NCBI GenBank assembly: GCA_017521405.1
Contig: JAFXCP010000005.1
Coordinates: 1 to 64,000 of the forward strand
Reading direction: 5' to 3'
Source: Akkermansia sp.
Lineage (GTDB): Bacteria; Verrucomicrobiota; Verrucomicrobiia; Verrucomicrobiales; Akkermansiaceae
Length of the DNA: 64,000 bases
The translations under genes and the position numbers were made by a program. The first letter of the stretch is position 1. Each line of letters opens with the position of its first letter. Positions 46,513 to 54,933 of this stretch are shown piece by piece. Under the pieces are notes generated by a model, which saw only the letters and a list, made by a program, of their open reading frames with translations, was not told where the DNA came from and ran no database searches.

Positions 46513-48699
46513 TTATTCCGCAAGGGTGAAATCCACAAAGCCGGAGGCTCTATCTACCTTGCGGGGGATGACGCGCAGTTTGCAGCCCGGATGTAGGCAG
46601 ATGCCGGAGCTGCTGTTAGTCCAGCGCTCTGCATGTCGTTCAAAGTACCAAGTTCCCGGTTCGGGAAGTTCTGCGCCGGAAAGGTAACCCTTTACCCGCA
46701 ATACTGCTATTTCTACGATTAAACCTTGTTCCCAGCATGCAAGCACGGCGGCTTCCCAAATGCGTGGATTCGTGCTTTCACATTGTAATTCCATGTAACG
46801 CGTGAGCATGCTTTGGCGCGCTTCTGCTTCCGCTGCGGCAGAGTTGCGCTCTGTTTCGGAAATATGCTCTGCTATGCTATCCAAAGCAGAAACAGAGGGC
46901 AGGGGGCAGCCTTGCCCATGGGAAAGAAGCCGGCTAAATGAACGGTGTACTACCAAATCCGCATAACGGCGTATAGGGCTTGTAAAATGGCAGTAGTCTC
47001 CCTTTGCCAGACCATAATGCCCCATGGGGCGGGAGGCGTATCTGGCTCGCATCATGGCTTTTAGCACAGCCAGCCGGAGTTGTTCTCCATCCGGGAGGCT
47101 TTCCAGCCGGGCAATAATGCGGTTAAGCTCATCCCGAGTGTTGAGATTTCCCACTTGGATGCCGCAACTGCGTATTTGGAGAGCAAGTTCTTGCAGCCGT
47201 TCTTCTTTGGGGGCTTCGTGAATCCGATAAATGGTGGGAATGCCTGCGGCATTGAGTGCTTTCGCCACGGATTCGTTAGCTGAGAGCATGAATTCCTCGA
47301 TGAGCTGGTGGGCTATATCGCTCTCCTCTTGCTCCACATGAATGGGCTGCCCTTGTGCATCTGTGATGATGCGTAGTTCCGGCATGTCCAAATTGAGCGC
47401 ACCGTTTTCTATTCTCTTGCGGCGGAGTAATTGAGCCAGTTTGTGTGCCTGTTCCAACATGGTGTCCACCATGGCGTTCCCTGTGCTCTTGCCTTGTTCC
47501 AGCAGACGAAGAACTTGCGGGTAGGTGAGCCTCTGCATAGAGCTGATGACGGCTTCTGCAAAGCGAGTTTTGATAATCTTTCCCTGCCGGTTGATACTCA
47601 TACAGCAGAGGCGAGTGAGCCGCAGCTCTCCCGCTTTCAGAGAGCATATACCATCACACAAACGGGGGGGAAGCATAGGGAGAACCCGGTCCGGCAAGTA
47701 AGTGGAATTACCCCTTCTTTGAGCTTCTGCATCCAAGGCACTCCCCGGGCGCACGTAATGGCTTACATCGGCAATGTGTACGGCAAGTTCCCAGCCGCCA
47801 CCTTCTGTTTTTCTTACATGTATGGCATCATCGTAATCCCGAGCGGATTCCGGGTCTATGGTAATGACGCATTGGTCTCTCCAGTCCTCCCGGTGCCGGA
47901 GCTCTTCCTCCGGGATGCTTTCCGGGATGGCTTGCGCTTCCTGCAAGACCGCATCCGGGAATGGGTCCCCTAAGCCATAGCTGTGCATAATGGCAGAAAT
48001 GCACGTATGCGAATCTTCCGGCCACCCCAACACTTCTTGGATGGAGCCGGTGGCTTCCATGGCAGCTATGGGGTATTGTTCCGGTTTGACTACTATGCAC
48101 ATTCCCGGGAGGAGTTGAGGAGGTGGAGGAGTGAGCAGACGTACCAACTGCGGACTGCTCTTGCCATTCCCGGCCATGTAGCCGAATTTGCCGGTAGATT
48201 GGTAGATGCCTACCCATTGCCTGTGCCCACGGCGAAGGATTTCTACAATACGAAGGTTTAGTGTTTGGGGGGTACGCTCCGGGTATTTGCGTCGTGAACG
48301 GGTGGGGGCACTGTTTTGTGCGGTAATGCGTACGATATCGCCCTCCATGGCACCGAGTGTGTAGCGAGGGGGAACAGAATAGAGAACTATGTTTTTTTCT
48401 GTACAAAGGGATGCCAGGTGCGGGGCTGTTGCACTATCCGGCCGGAAAAATGTTTTCTCCCCTCGCTTGTGTACTGTTCCCGTGAGTTGTTGCTCCAGGG
48501 GGCGGCGTAGTACATAGCGTTGTTTGCTGAGCCGGAGCAACACCCCGACCTCTTCCATCGAAGAGAGAACGTGCCGCACTTCCTTGAGCTTTTGGGGTGG
48601 CAAGCCCAAATGTGCAGAGATTTCCATGGGAGTGCAGGGATAATAATCTCCCCGACTCATTACATCGAGAATTTGTTCCTGAAGATCGGACTTAATCAT
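46513..48699 (-). CDS. rnr: Ribonuclease R-type 3'-5' exoribonuclease
   Basis: 728 residues with the RNase II/R layout: N-terminal winged helix (MIKSDLQEQILDVM), cold-shock domains near 60-210, the RNB catalytic domain with VITIDPESARDYDDAIHVRK, ISPAHL-like TYLPDRVLPMLPPRLCDGICSL, and the C-terminal S1 domain. The conserved Asp cluster (DPESARDYDD) is intact. Degrades structured RNA and takes part in quality control. It has a promoter with TTGAAG/TAGATT and a 25-nt leader. It converges on the Sel1 gene with 10 bp between stops. Confidence 0.95.
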   Translation of the reverse strand: MIKSDLQEQILDVMSRGDYYPCTPMEISAHLGLPPQKLKEVRHVLSSMEEVGVLLRLSKQRYVLRRPLEQQLTGTVHKRGEKTFFRPDSATAPHLASLCTEKNIVLYSVPPRYTLGAMEGDIVRITAQNSAPTRSRRKYPERTPQTLNLRIVEILRRGHRQWVGIYQSTGKFGYMAGNGKSSPQLVRLLTPPPPQLLPGMCIVVKPEQYPIAAMEATGSIQEVLGWPEDSHTCISAIMHSYGLGDPFPDAVLQEAQAIPESIPEEELRHREDWRDQCVITIDPESARDYDDAIHVRKTEGGGWELAVHIADVSHYVRPGSALDAEAQRRGNSTYLPDRVLPMLPPRLCDGICSLKAGELRLTRLCCMSINRQGKIIKTRFAEAVISSMQRLTYPQVLRLLEQGKSTGNAMVDTMLEQAHKLAQLLRRKRIENGALNLDMPELRIITDAQGQPIHVEQEESDIAHQLIEEFMLSANESVAKALNAAGIPTIYRIHEAPKEERLQELALQIRSCGIQVGNLNTRDELNRIIARLESLPDGEQLRLAVLKAMMRARYASRPMGHYGLAKGDYCHFTSPIRRYADLVVHRSFSRLLSHGQGCPLPSVSALDSIAEHISETERNSAAAEAEARQSMLTRYMELQCESTNPRIWEAAVLACWEQGLIVEIAVLRVKGYLSGAELPEPGTWYFERHAERWTNSSSGICLHPGCKLRVIPRKVDRASGFVDFTLAE

Positions 48700-48724
48700 G
48701 CAGGGAAAAGGGAATGCTTAGAGA

Positions 48725-48753
48725 AATCTAGCACAGATGCCGTGCTGCTTCAA
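48725..48753 (-). promoter_or_regulatory. Promoter of rnr
   Basis: On the minus strand TTGAAG, 17 bp, TAGATT preceded by TGC; a leader of about 18-20 nt follows. Confidence 0.62.
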
Positions 48754-48783
48754 CACGTTAGCCTGTCTTTTTTGCATTTTTGC

Positions 48784-48812
48784 TTGCTTGTGGTGCAGTT
48801 CTATGCTATGAC
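48784..48812 (+). promoter_or_regulatory. Promoter of the PP2C phosphatase gene
   Basis: TTGCTT, 17 bp, TATGAC preceded by TGC, 15 bp before ATG 48828. It excludes the longer frame that begins at 48780. Confidence 0.6.
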
Positions 48813-48827
48813 GCATCGTATACGCGC

Positions 48828-49556
48828 ATGGATGCTCGGATAGCACAGTGGCTTGGATGCCGAGAACAACAGGAAGATGCCTATATTGTCAGGCATTTTC
48901 CAAAGGGAACTTTGGCCATAGTGTGTGATGGTATGGGGGGGCATGATGAGGGCATGTTAGCCGCCCGGAAGGCTTCCGAAACTTTTGCTGAATTTGTTTC
49001 CTCTCATATAGATTGGGCTGTTCCCAAGTGCTTGCGGTGCGCTCTTGATGCTGCTAATGAATCTATAAAAAAACTTTTTGCCGCAACATCTCGTTATGGT
49101 GGCACCACGTTGCTGGCCGTGTTTGCCGGGGGAGGAGTGCTGCGCTGGATAAGTGTGGGGGATTCTCCATTATTGATATGGCGTGGTTCTCGCCTTATTC
49201 GCTTGAATGAGGACCACTCCATGCGGGCGATATACCGCCGACAGCTGGGAAGCTCGCTTGCAGAGAATCTTATTTCCCGGAGTGGGCATATGCTTCGTAG
49301 TGCAGTAACCGGGGAACCCCTTGGGCTTGTAGATATGCCAAGTATGCCTTATCCCTTATTGCCCGGGGATAGAATTATTTTGGCCTCGGATGGCGCGGAA
49401 GTCGTATTGGACCCCGCCCACCTCTCCGTAGAGATGAAGCGGATGCTGAGTAATAGCTCGATAAATTTGGCCGCTGCTATTGTGGAGGCTTGTCGGGCTT
49501 TGAACGATGCCCACGCTGATAATACCACTGTTATCACTATCGATTGCGGAGTTTAA
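48828..49556 (+). CDS. PP2C family serine/threonine protein phosphatase
   Basis: 242 residues. PPM motifs: QQEDAYIVRHF, CDGMGGHDEGMLAA (metal Asp/Gly), YGGTTLLAV, WISVGDSPLLIWRG, ILASDGAEVVL and the final DNTTVITID. All metal-binding Asp residues are kept, so it should be active. It probably reverses Hanks-type kinase signalling in the envelope; no kinase is in the window. No membrane anchor. Confidence 0.93.
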   Translation: MDARIAQWLGCREQQEDAYIVRHFPKGTLAIVCDGMGGHDEGMLAARKASETFAEFVSSHIDWAVPKCLRCALDAANESIKKLFAATSRYGGTTLLAVFAGGGVLRWISVGDSPLLIWRGSRLIRLNEDHSMRAIYRRQLGSSLAENLISRSGHMLRSAVTGEPLGLVDMPSMPYPLLPGDRIILASDGAEVVLDPAHLSVEMKRMLSNSSINLAAAIVEACRALNDAHADNTTVITIDCGV

Positions 49557-49616
49557 GTAAAGCTCCTTAACTAACCGTTTCCGAATGGTTGTGGCTGGGC
49601 GGGGTTCCCATGCTGC

Positions 49617-50261
49617 ATGGAAAACGATTGCTTGTGCGATGGGTATGCCGAGGGGCGTTATGTGTTACCGCTGCTGCCCTACGATATGACGGCATTGGAA
49701 CCGTTACTGGATGCGGAAACGGTGAGCATTCACCACTCTAAACACCATGCGGCCTATGTACACGGCGCTAATATCGCAGCGGAAACCTTGCGTAAGATTG
49801 CCGCCGGCGAAGAAGCCGATAAATGGACCACTTCTGCAACTCAGAATTTTGCGTTTAACTTGGGTGGACATTTGTTGCATTCCCTTTATTGGGAAAATAT
49901 ATGCCCGGTAAGTCTGCCTCTCCCGGAAGGTAAATTGGCGGAGGCCCTGCGTACTTCCTTTGGTTCTCCGGAGTGCTTTCTGAGCATGTTTCGAAATGTG
50001 TGTCTGGGCGTACAAGGGTGCGGTTGGGGTGTGCTGGGCATTGAACCGATAAGCCGTCGGCTGGTCATCTGGGGTGTCCTTCGCCATCAGGACGTTCTCG
50101 TACCGGGGTTCCGTCCCTTACTTGTGTGCGACGTATGGGAACATGCTTACTATTTGCGGTATCGGAATGATAGAGCGGCGTATCTGGATGCCTTTCTCCG
50201 ACAGGTAAATTGGCAAGTTGTAGAGGAACGTTTCAACCATTGCTGCATGTGCCATGAATAA
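49617..50261 (+). CDS. Superoxide dismutase (Fe/Mn family)
   Basis: 214 residues. Metal ligands: His in SIHHSKHHAAYV, His in FNLGGHLLHSLYW, and Asp/His in LVCDVWEHAYYLRY. The Gln/His residues that favour Fe or Mn cannot be judged by eye. No signal peptide is seen, but the N-terminus has an extra 15 residues (MENDCLCDGYAEGRY) before the standard LPLLPYDMTALEP. It overlaps the HdeD gene by 8 bp, an unusual pairing of an oxygen-stress and an acid-stress-type membrane protein. Confidence 0.92.
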   Translation: MENDCLCDGYAEGRYVLPLLPYDMTALEPLLDAETVSIHHSKHHAAYVHGANIAAETLRKIAAGEEADKWTTSATQNFAFNLGGHLLHSLYWENICPVSLPLPEGKLAEALRTSFGSPECFLSMFRNVCLGVQGCGWGVLGIEPISRRLVIWGVLRHQDVLVPGFRPLLVCDVWEHAYYLRYRNDRAAYLDAFLRQVNWQVVEERFNHCCMCHE

Positions 50262-50835
50262 AACACAATCTCCGGCACCCCGTACTTATCCCGCATGGGG
50301 AACTCGTGCTTTAGCAAGCCCATGGCTGGGCGGTATCCTTGCCTTGCTCGAAATTGTATTGGGCTTTATCTTGTTGGGCTTCCCATTTTTACTGGGTCTT
50401 TCCACCGTGTGGGTATGTGGTTTTGTCCTTGCCGTAGCCGGGCTCATGCGCCTTATTCAGGGTATCATTCACCACCGGGGAAGAGGCTGGAATTTACTGG
50501 CCGCCGTTCTTTATTTGGCTATTGGCGCCTTGGCTGTTTTCCTTCCGGTTCTTTCGATGGAATGGTGGACTTTGTTGATTGGCGCATGCTTATTGGCAGG
50601 GGGTGTACTCCGCATGCTGGTGGCAATTTCAATGTGGGATATACCCGGGCGTTTTTGGCGGTTTTTCAATGCGATTGTATCCCTCGTTCTGGGGGGGATG
50701 ATTTGCTGGGGGTGGCCGGGTTCCTCCGTGTGGCTTATTGGAACGCTTATAGCTGTGGAGATGGTCTTTTCCGGCTGGACGTTGCTATTCATGGCCATAG
50801 CACCGGAAACTTCAGCACCCCGGAGGGCTTCCTGA
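50254..50835 (+). CDS. HdeD family acid-resistance membrane protein (DUF308)
   Basis: 193 residues with six membrane helices (about 24-45, 48-68, 76-96, 100-122, 132-150 and 156-178). This matches DUF308/HdeD, a small polytopic family first seen in acid resistance of E. coli. The N-terminal APRTYPAWGTRALASPW is also typical. It overlaps sod by 8 bp, implying coupled translation. Function at the molecular level is unknown in general. Confidence 0.88.
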   Translation: MNKTQSPAPRTYPAWGTRALASPWLGGILALLEIVLGFILLGFPFLLGLSTVWVCGFVLAVAGLMRLIQGIIHHRGRGWNLLAAVLYLAIGALAVFLPVLSMEWWTLLIGACLLAGGVLRMLVAISMWDIPGRFWRFFNAIVSLVLGGMICWGWPGSSVWLIGTLIAVEMVFSGWTLLFMAIAPETSAPRRAS

Positions 50836-50851
50836 GCCTGCTCCGGGGTGC
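50815..50851. terminator. GC-rich hairpin at the end of hdeD, terminator-like without T tail
   Basis: GCACCCCGGAG and CTCCGGGGTGC form a perfect 11-bp stem with an inner GGCT/AGCC stem. It covers the last codons of hdeD. Convergent position suggests it stops transcripts from both sides. Confidence 0.55.
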
Positions 50852-50866
50852 CGGGTAAATTCTTAG

Positions 50867-52348
50867 CTAATCGTTCAACCTGTGGGAGATGGGGTATTTT
50901 TTTTGCTGCTGCAAAGAATCCACGCGAAGGATTAAGGGTAATTGCGAGCGCTTGAGTGCGGAGGCAATGATTTTTCGCTGTACCAATCGGACATCGTTTT
51001 CTTTGAATAAGTAATTACATTCCGGGTGAAGGATTTGGCCGGCGGCAATGTTGTTGTCCGCCAGTTCATGGATAATGCGATCCTGCCCATTCTCCGCAGG
51101 GATGGGCATGACCGGAATAATCTCGCTATGCTTTTCCCGCAATTGGTGGCAGAGTAGATAGAGGTCTATCTCATACAGATTGCCCAGAGGCGCTAAGTAC
51201 CCACAGCTCTCCCCGTATATTGTATAGTTCCCCAGCATTATTTGTGTCCTGCTCAGAGTCGAAAGTAACATGAGTCCGCGCTTTTCGGCATAAGTGCTTA
51301 GCAGCGATGCTTTTATCCTTTCTGATAATTCTTTCTTATCCTCTTCGTTAAAAAGTAAGGGCAAGGCTGTTTGTACCACCGCTTCAGTATCTATTTCCTG
51401 ATAGTTGATACCGAGTTTCTTTGCAAGGTCGGAATTTTTGCCAAAGGTGATACCGCTTACATTTCCGGAGCCCAACGCATTTACGGACAGTACTGCAAGC
51501 AGTGCAGAATTGGGCGTGTCCAGATTGAGGCATACTCCACTATAGCCATTGTTGCACACTGTGTCCCGAATGCCGCGTTCCAGTGCCAGCCGGAGAAGTT
51601 CACCCATGCCGGGACACGCCGCCGCATGCAGACGGGAGGATAAGGATACTACTCTGTTGGAGGTTTCAAAATAAGGCAGTTGCAGAATAGCTTTGCCTTG
51701 CACATTATATACGGAGGAGCCTCCCCCATACACATGTGATCCGGCGGTGCCTACGGGGTAGATGCTTATGAGCGGGGCCTGCGCCTCTTTGGCGTCCCAA
51801 GTGTTATTATCATCTTCCTTGTCCGGAGATTCCGTATTCCATGGGCTATCGCCTAATTTGATAATCAGGTCCACATCCTCTTCCGGGGTTACAGATTCGC
51901 TGCTTATGGCAACAAAGATACGAGTCCCATTGATGTCGACCACGGCGAAGTCATCCAGTTCGGTTACATCTCCTTGCTCCAGTAGAAAGGGGACTAACAA
52001 TGATATGTTTTCCGTAGGCTCGTCATCGTTCAGGAACTCTAATTCATCCTCCAGTCTTATGGGCGTATAGGCGCCCAAGAGCAGGGGGGCAGTACCGAGT
52101 TCCTGAGAAAGTGTTTTGAGGGCTCTCTGTGTTTGTTGTATGAAAGAAGTTCTGGAAGCTAAATCTTCCGGCTCCATTCCACAGAGGGCTGCCGCCGGTG
52201 CTACGACGAGTTCTGCGCCGTGGTCTATGCATTCTCTGTACCCTTGGACGATGCTTCGTACATTGACCGAAAAATCGCCTACAAGGGGGCTATTCTGGAT
52301 GATGCCTATTTTTTTGAGGGTGGACGAGGAGTGGTAAGACTTGGGCAT
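50867..52348 (-). CDS. NadE-like protein with both active sites degenerated
   Basis: 493 residues that follow the layout of glutamine-dependent NAD synthetase: an N-terminal nitrilase-like domain and a C-terminal NAD synthetase domain. The nitrilase part has GAELVVAPAAALCGMEPEDL (the catalytic Glu is Ala52), and the site of the catalytic Cys reads VAISSES (Ser, about 149). The C-terminal part normally holds the PP-loop SGGxDS; here the aligned residues read LDTPNSALLAVLSVNALG (276-281). The later GN..E block (GNYTIYGESCGYLAPLG) is also changed. So neither glutaminase nor adenylyl transfer is expected; a regulatory or scaffold role is possible. Its own promoter is leaderless-type. Confidence 0.8.
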   Translation of the reverse strand: MPKSYHSSSTLKKIGIIQNSPLVGDFSVNVRSIVQGYRECIDHGAELVVAPAAALCGMEPEDLASRTSFIQQTQRALKTLSQELGTAPLLLGAYTPIRLEDELEFLNDDEPTENISLLVPFLLEQGDVTELDDFAVVDINGTRIFVAISSESVTPEEDVDLIIKLGDSPWNTESPDKEDDNNTWDAKEAQAPLISIYPVGTAGSHVYGGGSSVYNVQGKAILQLPYFETSNRVVSLSSRLHAAACPGMGELLRLALERGIRDTVCNNGYSGVCLNLDTPNSALLAVLSVNALGSGNVSGITFGKNSDLAKKLGINYQEIDTEAVVQTALPLLFNEEDKKELSERIKASLLSTYAEKRGLMLLSTLSRTQIMLGNYTIYGESCGYLAPLGNLYEIDLYLLCHQLREKHSEIIPVMPIPAENGQDRIIHELADNNIAAGQILHPECNYLFKENDVRLVQRKIIASALKRSQLPLILRVDSLQQQKKYPISHRLND

Positions 52349-52354
52349 GCGACC

Positions 52355-52383
52355 ATTGTGCCTTTTTCTGCACTAAAAGGCAA
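52355..52383 (-). promoter_or_regulatory. Promoter of the NadE-like gene, predicting a leaderless mRNA
   Basis: On the minus strand TTGCCT, 17 bp, CACAAT, then 6 bp to the ATG at 52348. Confidence 0.6.
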
Positions 52384-52428
52384 GGCTATACCACGTTATA
52401 CCATGGCATAAATAAGGTGCTACTTCCT

Positions 52429-54873
52429 TTAGAACAAGTTAATGGGTAAAGCCGTACCTGTTTCTCCCAAGGTGAAGGAGATGCCGAAACCTTCTTCTTT
52501 TTTGCCACCATTATCGCGCATAAAGAAGGTGGCACCTATGTACCATGCCCCCACATTCCGGAAAATGGAGTATTGCTGAATAGGCATGCGTTTTTCCGTT
52601 ACATCCCACTGCCAGCGTGCTGCAAGGGTGTAGCGCTCATTGATGCGTATATTGGCCTTCAGGTACCACTGCTCGGAATCCTCCTGCACAGGGTGGTCTT
52701 CAATGGTTCGGTAACCAATGCTGGTTTCCAGCCATGCCCACGGTTGGTAGGTAAGATCCACCGTGTACTGGTGGAAATCATCGCCCCCTTCAAAGGTGGG
52801 TGTTTGGGATTCCAAGGTGAATATAAGACGTTCCGTGGGTCTGAAGGTAACAATGTTATACAGGTTTGAGAATTGATTGTCACTATCAGGCTTGTCGATA
52901 TTATAATCGACAAAAGCATCCCAATTCAACACGCGGAGGCGATCTCCATCGGAGGAAGATACCAGTGTATTTTGGAAGCCAAGCCTCCATACTGTCCACG
53001 CACCCCATCCGTCAATTCCGGTGAAGCCGCAGAGGTCCAACGGCATGGGGGTGCTGGTGCTGCTCCCTAAGGTTGTGGACCAGGAATCTACTTGCGGCAC
53101 CAATTTGTTGGAGGAAGAAATGGTACCGTGGGAGAATGTGGCATAGGGACGTGCAATGTGGGTTAATCCTTTGAGTCCCATGCGCGATACGCTGAAATTG
53201 TGATACTGGCGGTGGAATTTCAAATCGAAATCGCAGCTGACGTAGCCTAAGAAACGGTTATCGGAGCCGACTCCGCCCACATCGTAGTACCCTGTGTATC
53301 CAAATCCGGTTTTGGGGGTTACATTCAGGAATTTAAGGAGCTTGAAACTCGTGGTTAGCTCATGCGTTGTATTCACTCGGAAATAGCGTTCCCGGTTCAT
53401 CAAACGCTGGTAGTATTGTTTTACCTCACCATCCCGGAGGTTATCCACCATGTCTTTATACGCCAAGTATTGCTCCACGGGGAGATCTTGGCGCATGATG
53501 GCGGCACTATTGTTTGTCTCGTAGGTTAAGCCTGTGTTGCCCAGTGCCGTGCGAACTCGGTAAAAGGAGGCTTCGACGCGTTGGTCTGTGCTATAGAAAT
53601 CATTTGGCGCAAAGCGCGTATATACCATGGTTTGCGTGGTGTCGCTTGTGCGGGTCAGGCGTACTGTATTGTCCGGCTGATCATCCGTACGCGCCAGTTC
53701 GTCCATGAAGTCTCGGAGGAAATAGCGATCGCTTAGCACATTGATGTTAGTGGCCAGCTGCCAGTCAACATTTCTGTCCTCAGCTTCAGGCGTAACGTCC
53801 CAAGCGGCTTGAAGAGCGAGGCGGTAGCGCTCATGGGGCGTATCCAGACGCTCCAAATCCGTGGGGTTAATCATGGGTTTGCGGTCCTGAACATAGTAGG
53901 TGCTCAGACCGGTAAGATTGGGGTGCTTTCTGGACATTTCCACATTTTCGGCATCCAAGCCCACGGCAAGACCGCGGCGTGTGCGGAAATCCGCCCGGAT
54001 GGTGGCTAGATAATCCGCCACAGGCATACCACCGGAAACACGGCGATTCCCCAGCAGGAAACCATAGCTGTTTTCCAAATAAGTACCCCAATGGGATTTT
54101 GCACCGAATCCGGGCATGTATCCCTCTCGGGGGTTGAGCGAGTGAGAGAAGGTGAACCAGCCGAGAACCGGCACGGTCACATCTTTATCCCCGGCAGCGA
54201 TGCTAAGACGCGATACCTGCCCATAATCCCCGGGGTAAATGGTAAGTGTGCCGGTGCCCACCCATGTGCCCGGTTTTTCTGTATCCTCTGTGGTAACGTA
54301 GGCATCGTGAATACGAATAAACTCCTTACCCTCCTCATCCTTCTTGTATTCAATACGGGAACCGCGGATGAGCAGCCCTTGGATTTTGACGCGTACTTGC
54401 CGAACGTCCACCTCTGCGTTTTTCCAATTATAAAAACCTCCGTCTTTGGCTTTTATCAGGATTTCGTCTTGGTGAATCGTCGTGGCTCCGCTAAGGGTTG
54501 CTTCGCTGCTTTGCAGGTTAGCCTGCATGGCCTGAACTTCCATGTCAAGCCCCTCGTTGCTGCGAATACGAATAGGATTGCTCCCGCCCACATAGGTGAA
54601 GAGACGCTTTTCGTTGTCGTACGAAATATCACCTCCCACGTTTTCAATGGTAATGGCAGAGGGGATATTAAAATCCGCTGAACCCGCAGCACTGATGACT
54701 CTCCCTGTTAAATCAATGACGGGGTTGCTGGCCGGAGCATCGGAGGCAAAAGCCTCGCTTGGCAGAGGTACGAAATCTGCCCCATATACCGCCGAATGTG
54801 CCAATCCCCCCAAAACGAGAGCCATGGCAAGGCGAGAATTCTTCCTGCGTCCCTTTGAATGCTTCTTCCCCAT
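52429..54873 (-). CDS. lptD: LPS assembly outer-membrane protein LptD
   Basis: 814 residues. A signal peptide (MALVLGGLAHSAVYGA) is followed by an OstA/LptA-like jellyroll domain (ALQ-type strands: ISYDNEKRLFTYVGGS, VQAMQANLQSSEATLSG, AEVDVRQVRVKIQGLLIRGSRIEY) and from about 260 a large beta-barrel. The stretch PVLGWFTFSHSLNPREGYMPGFG resembles the 'P....L.P..R..G' block of LptD. The four Cys that make the E. coli LptD disulphides are not conserved. It receives LPS from the trans-envelope Lpt bridge. It has a consensus TTGACA promoter. Confidence 0.85.
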   Translation of the reverse strand: MGKKHSKGRRKNSRLAMALVLGGLAHSAVYGADFVPLPSEAFASDAPASNPVIDLTGRVISAAGSADFNIPSAITIENVGGDISYDNEKRLFTYVGGSNPIRIRSNEGLDMEVQAMQANLQSSEATLSGATTIHQDEILIKAKDGGFYNWKNAEVDVRQVRVKIQGLLIRGSRIEYKKDEEGKEFIRIHDAYVTTEDTEKPGTWVGTGTLTIYPGDYGQVSRLSIAAGDKDVTVPVLGWFTFSHSLNPREGYMPGFGAKSHWGTYLENSYGFLLGNRRVSGGMPVADYLATIRADFRTRRGLAVGLDAENVEMSRKHPNLTGLSTYYVQDRKPMINPTDLERLDTPHERYRLALQAAWDVTPEAEDRNVDWQLATNINVLSDRYFLRDFMDELARTDDQPDNTVRLTRTSDTTQTMVYTRFAPNDFYSTDQRVEASFYRVRTALGNTGLTYETNNSAAIMRQDLPVEQYLAYKDMVDNLRDGEVKQYYQRLMNRERYFRVNTTHELTTSFKLLKFLNVTPKTGFGYTGYYDVGGVGSDNRFLGYVSCDFDLKFHRQYHNFSVSRMGLKGLTHIARPYATFSHGTISSSNKLVPQVDSWSTTLGSSTSTPMPLDLCGFTGIDGWGAWTVWRLGFQNTLVSSSDGDRLRVLNWDAFVDYNIDKPDSDNQFSNLYNIVTFRPTERLIFTLESQTPTFEGGDDFHQYTVDLTYQPWAWLETSIGYRTIEDHPVQEDSEQWYLKANIRINERYTLAARWQWDVTEKRMPIQQYSIFRNVGAWYIGATFFMRDNGGKKEEGFGISFTLGETGTALPINLF

Positions 54874-54884
54874 TTGCGTTATCT

Positions 54885-54913
54885 ATATTGCCCCAAGTTG
54901 GTGTTTTTGTCAA
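54885..54913 (-). promoter_or_regulatory. Promoter of lptD
   Basis: On the minus strand TTGACA (perfect -35), 17 bp, CAATAT, 11 bp before the ATG. Confidence 0.7.
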
Positions 54914-54933
54914 GTTCCGAGGAGGGGTTCTTT

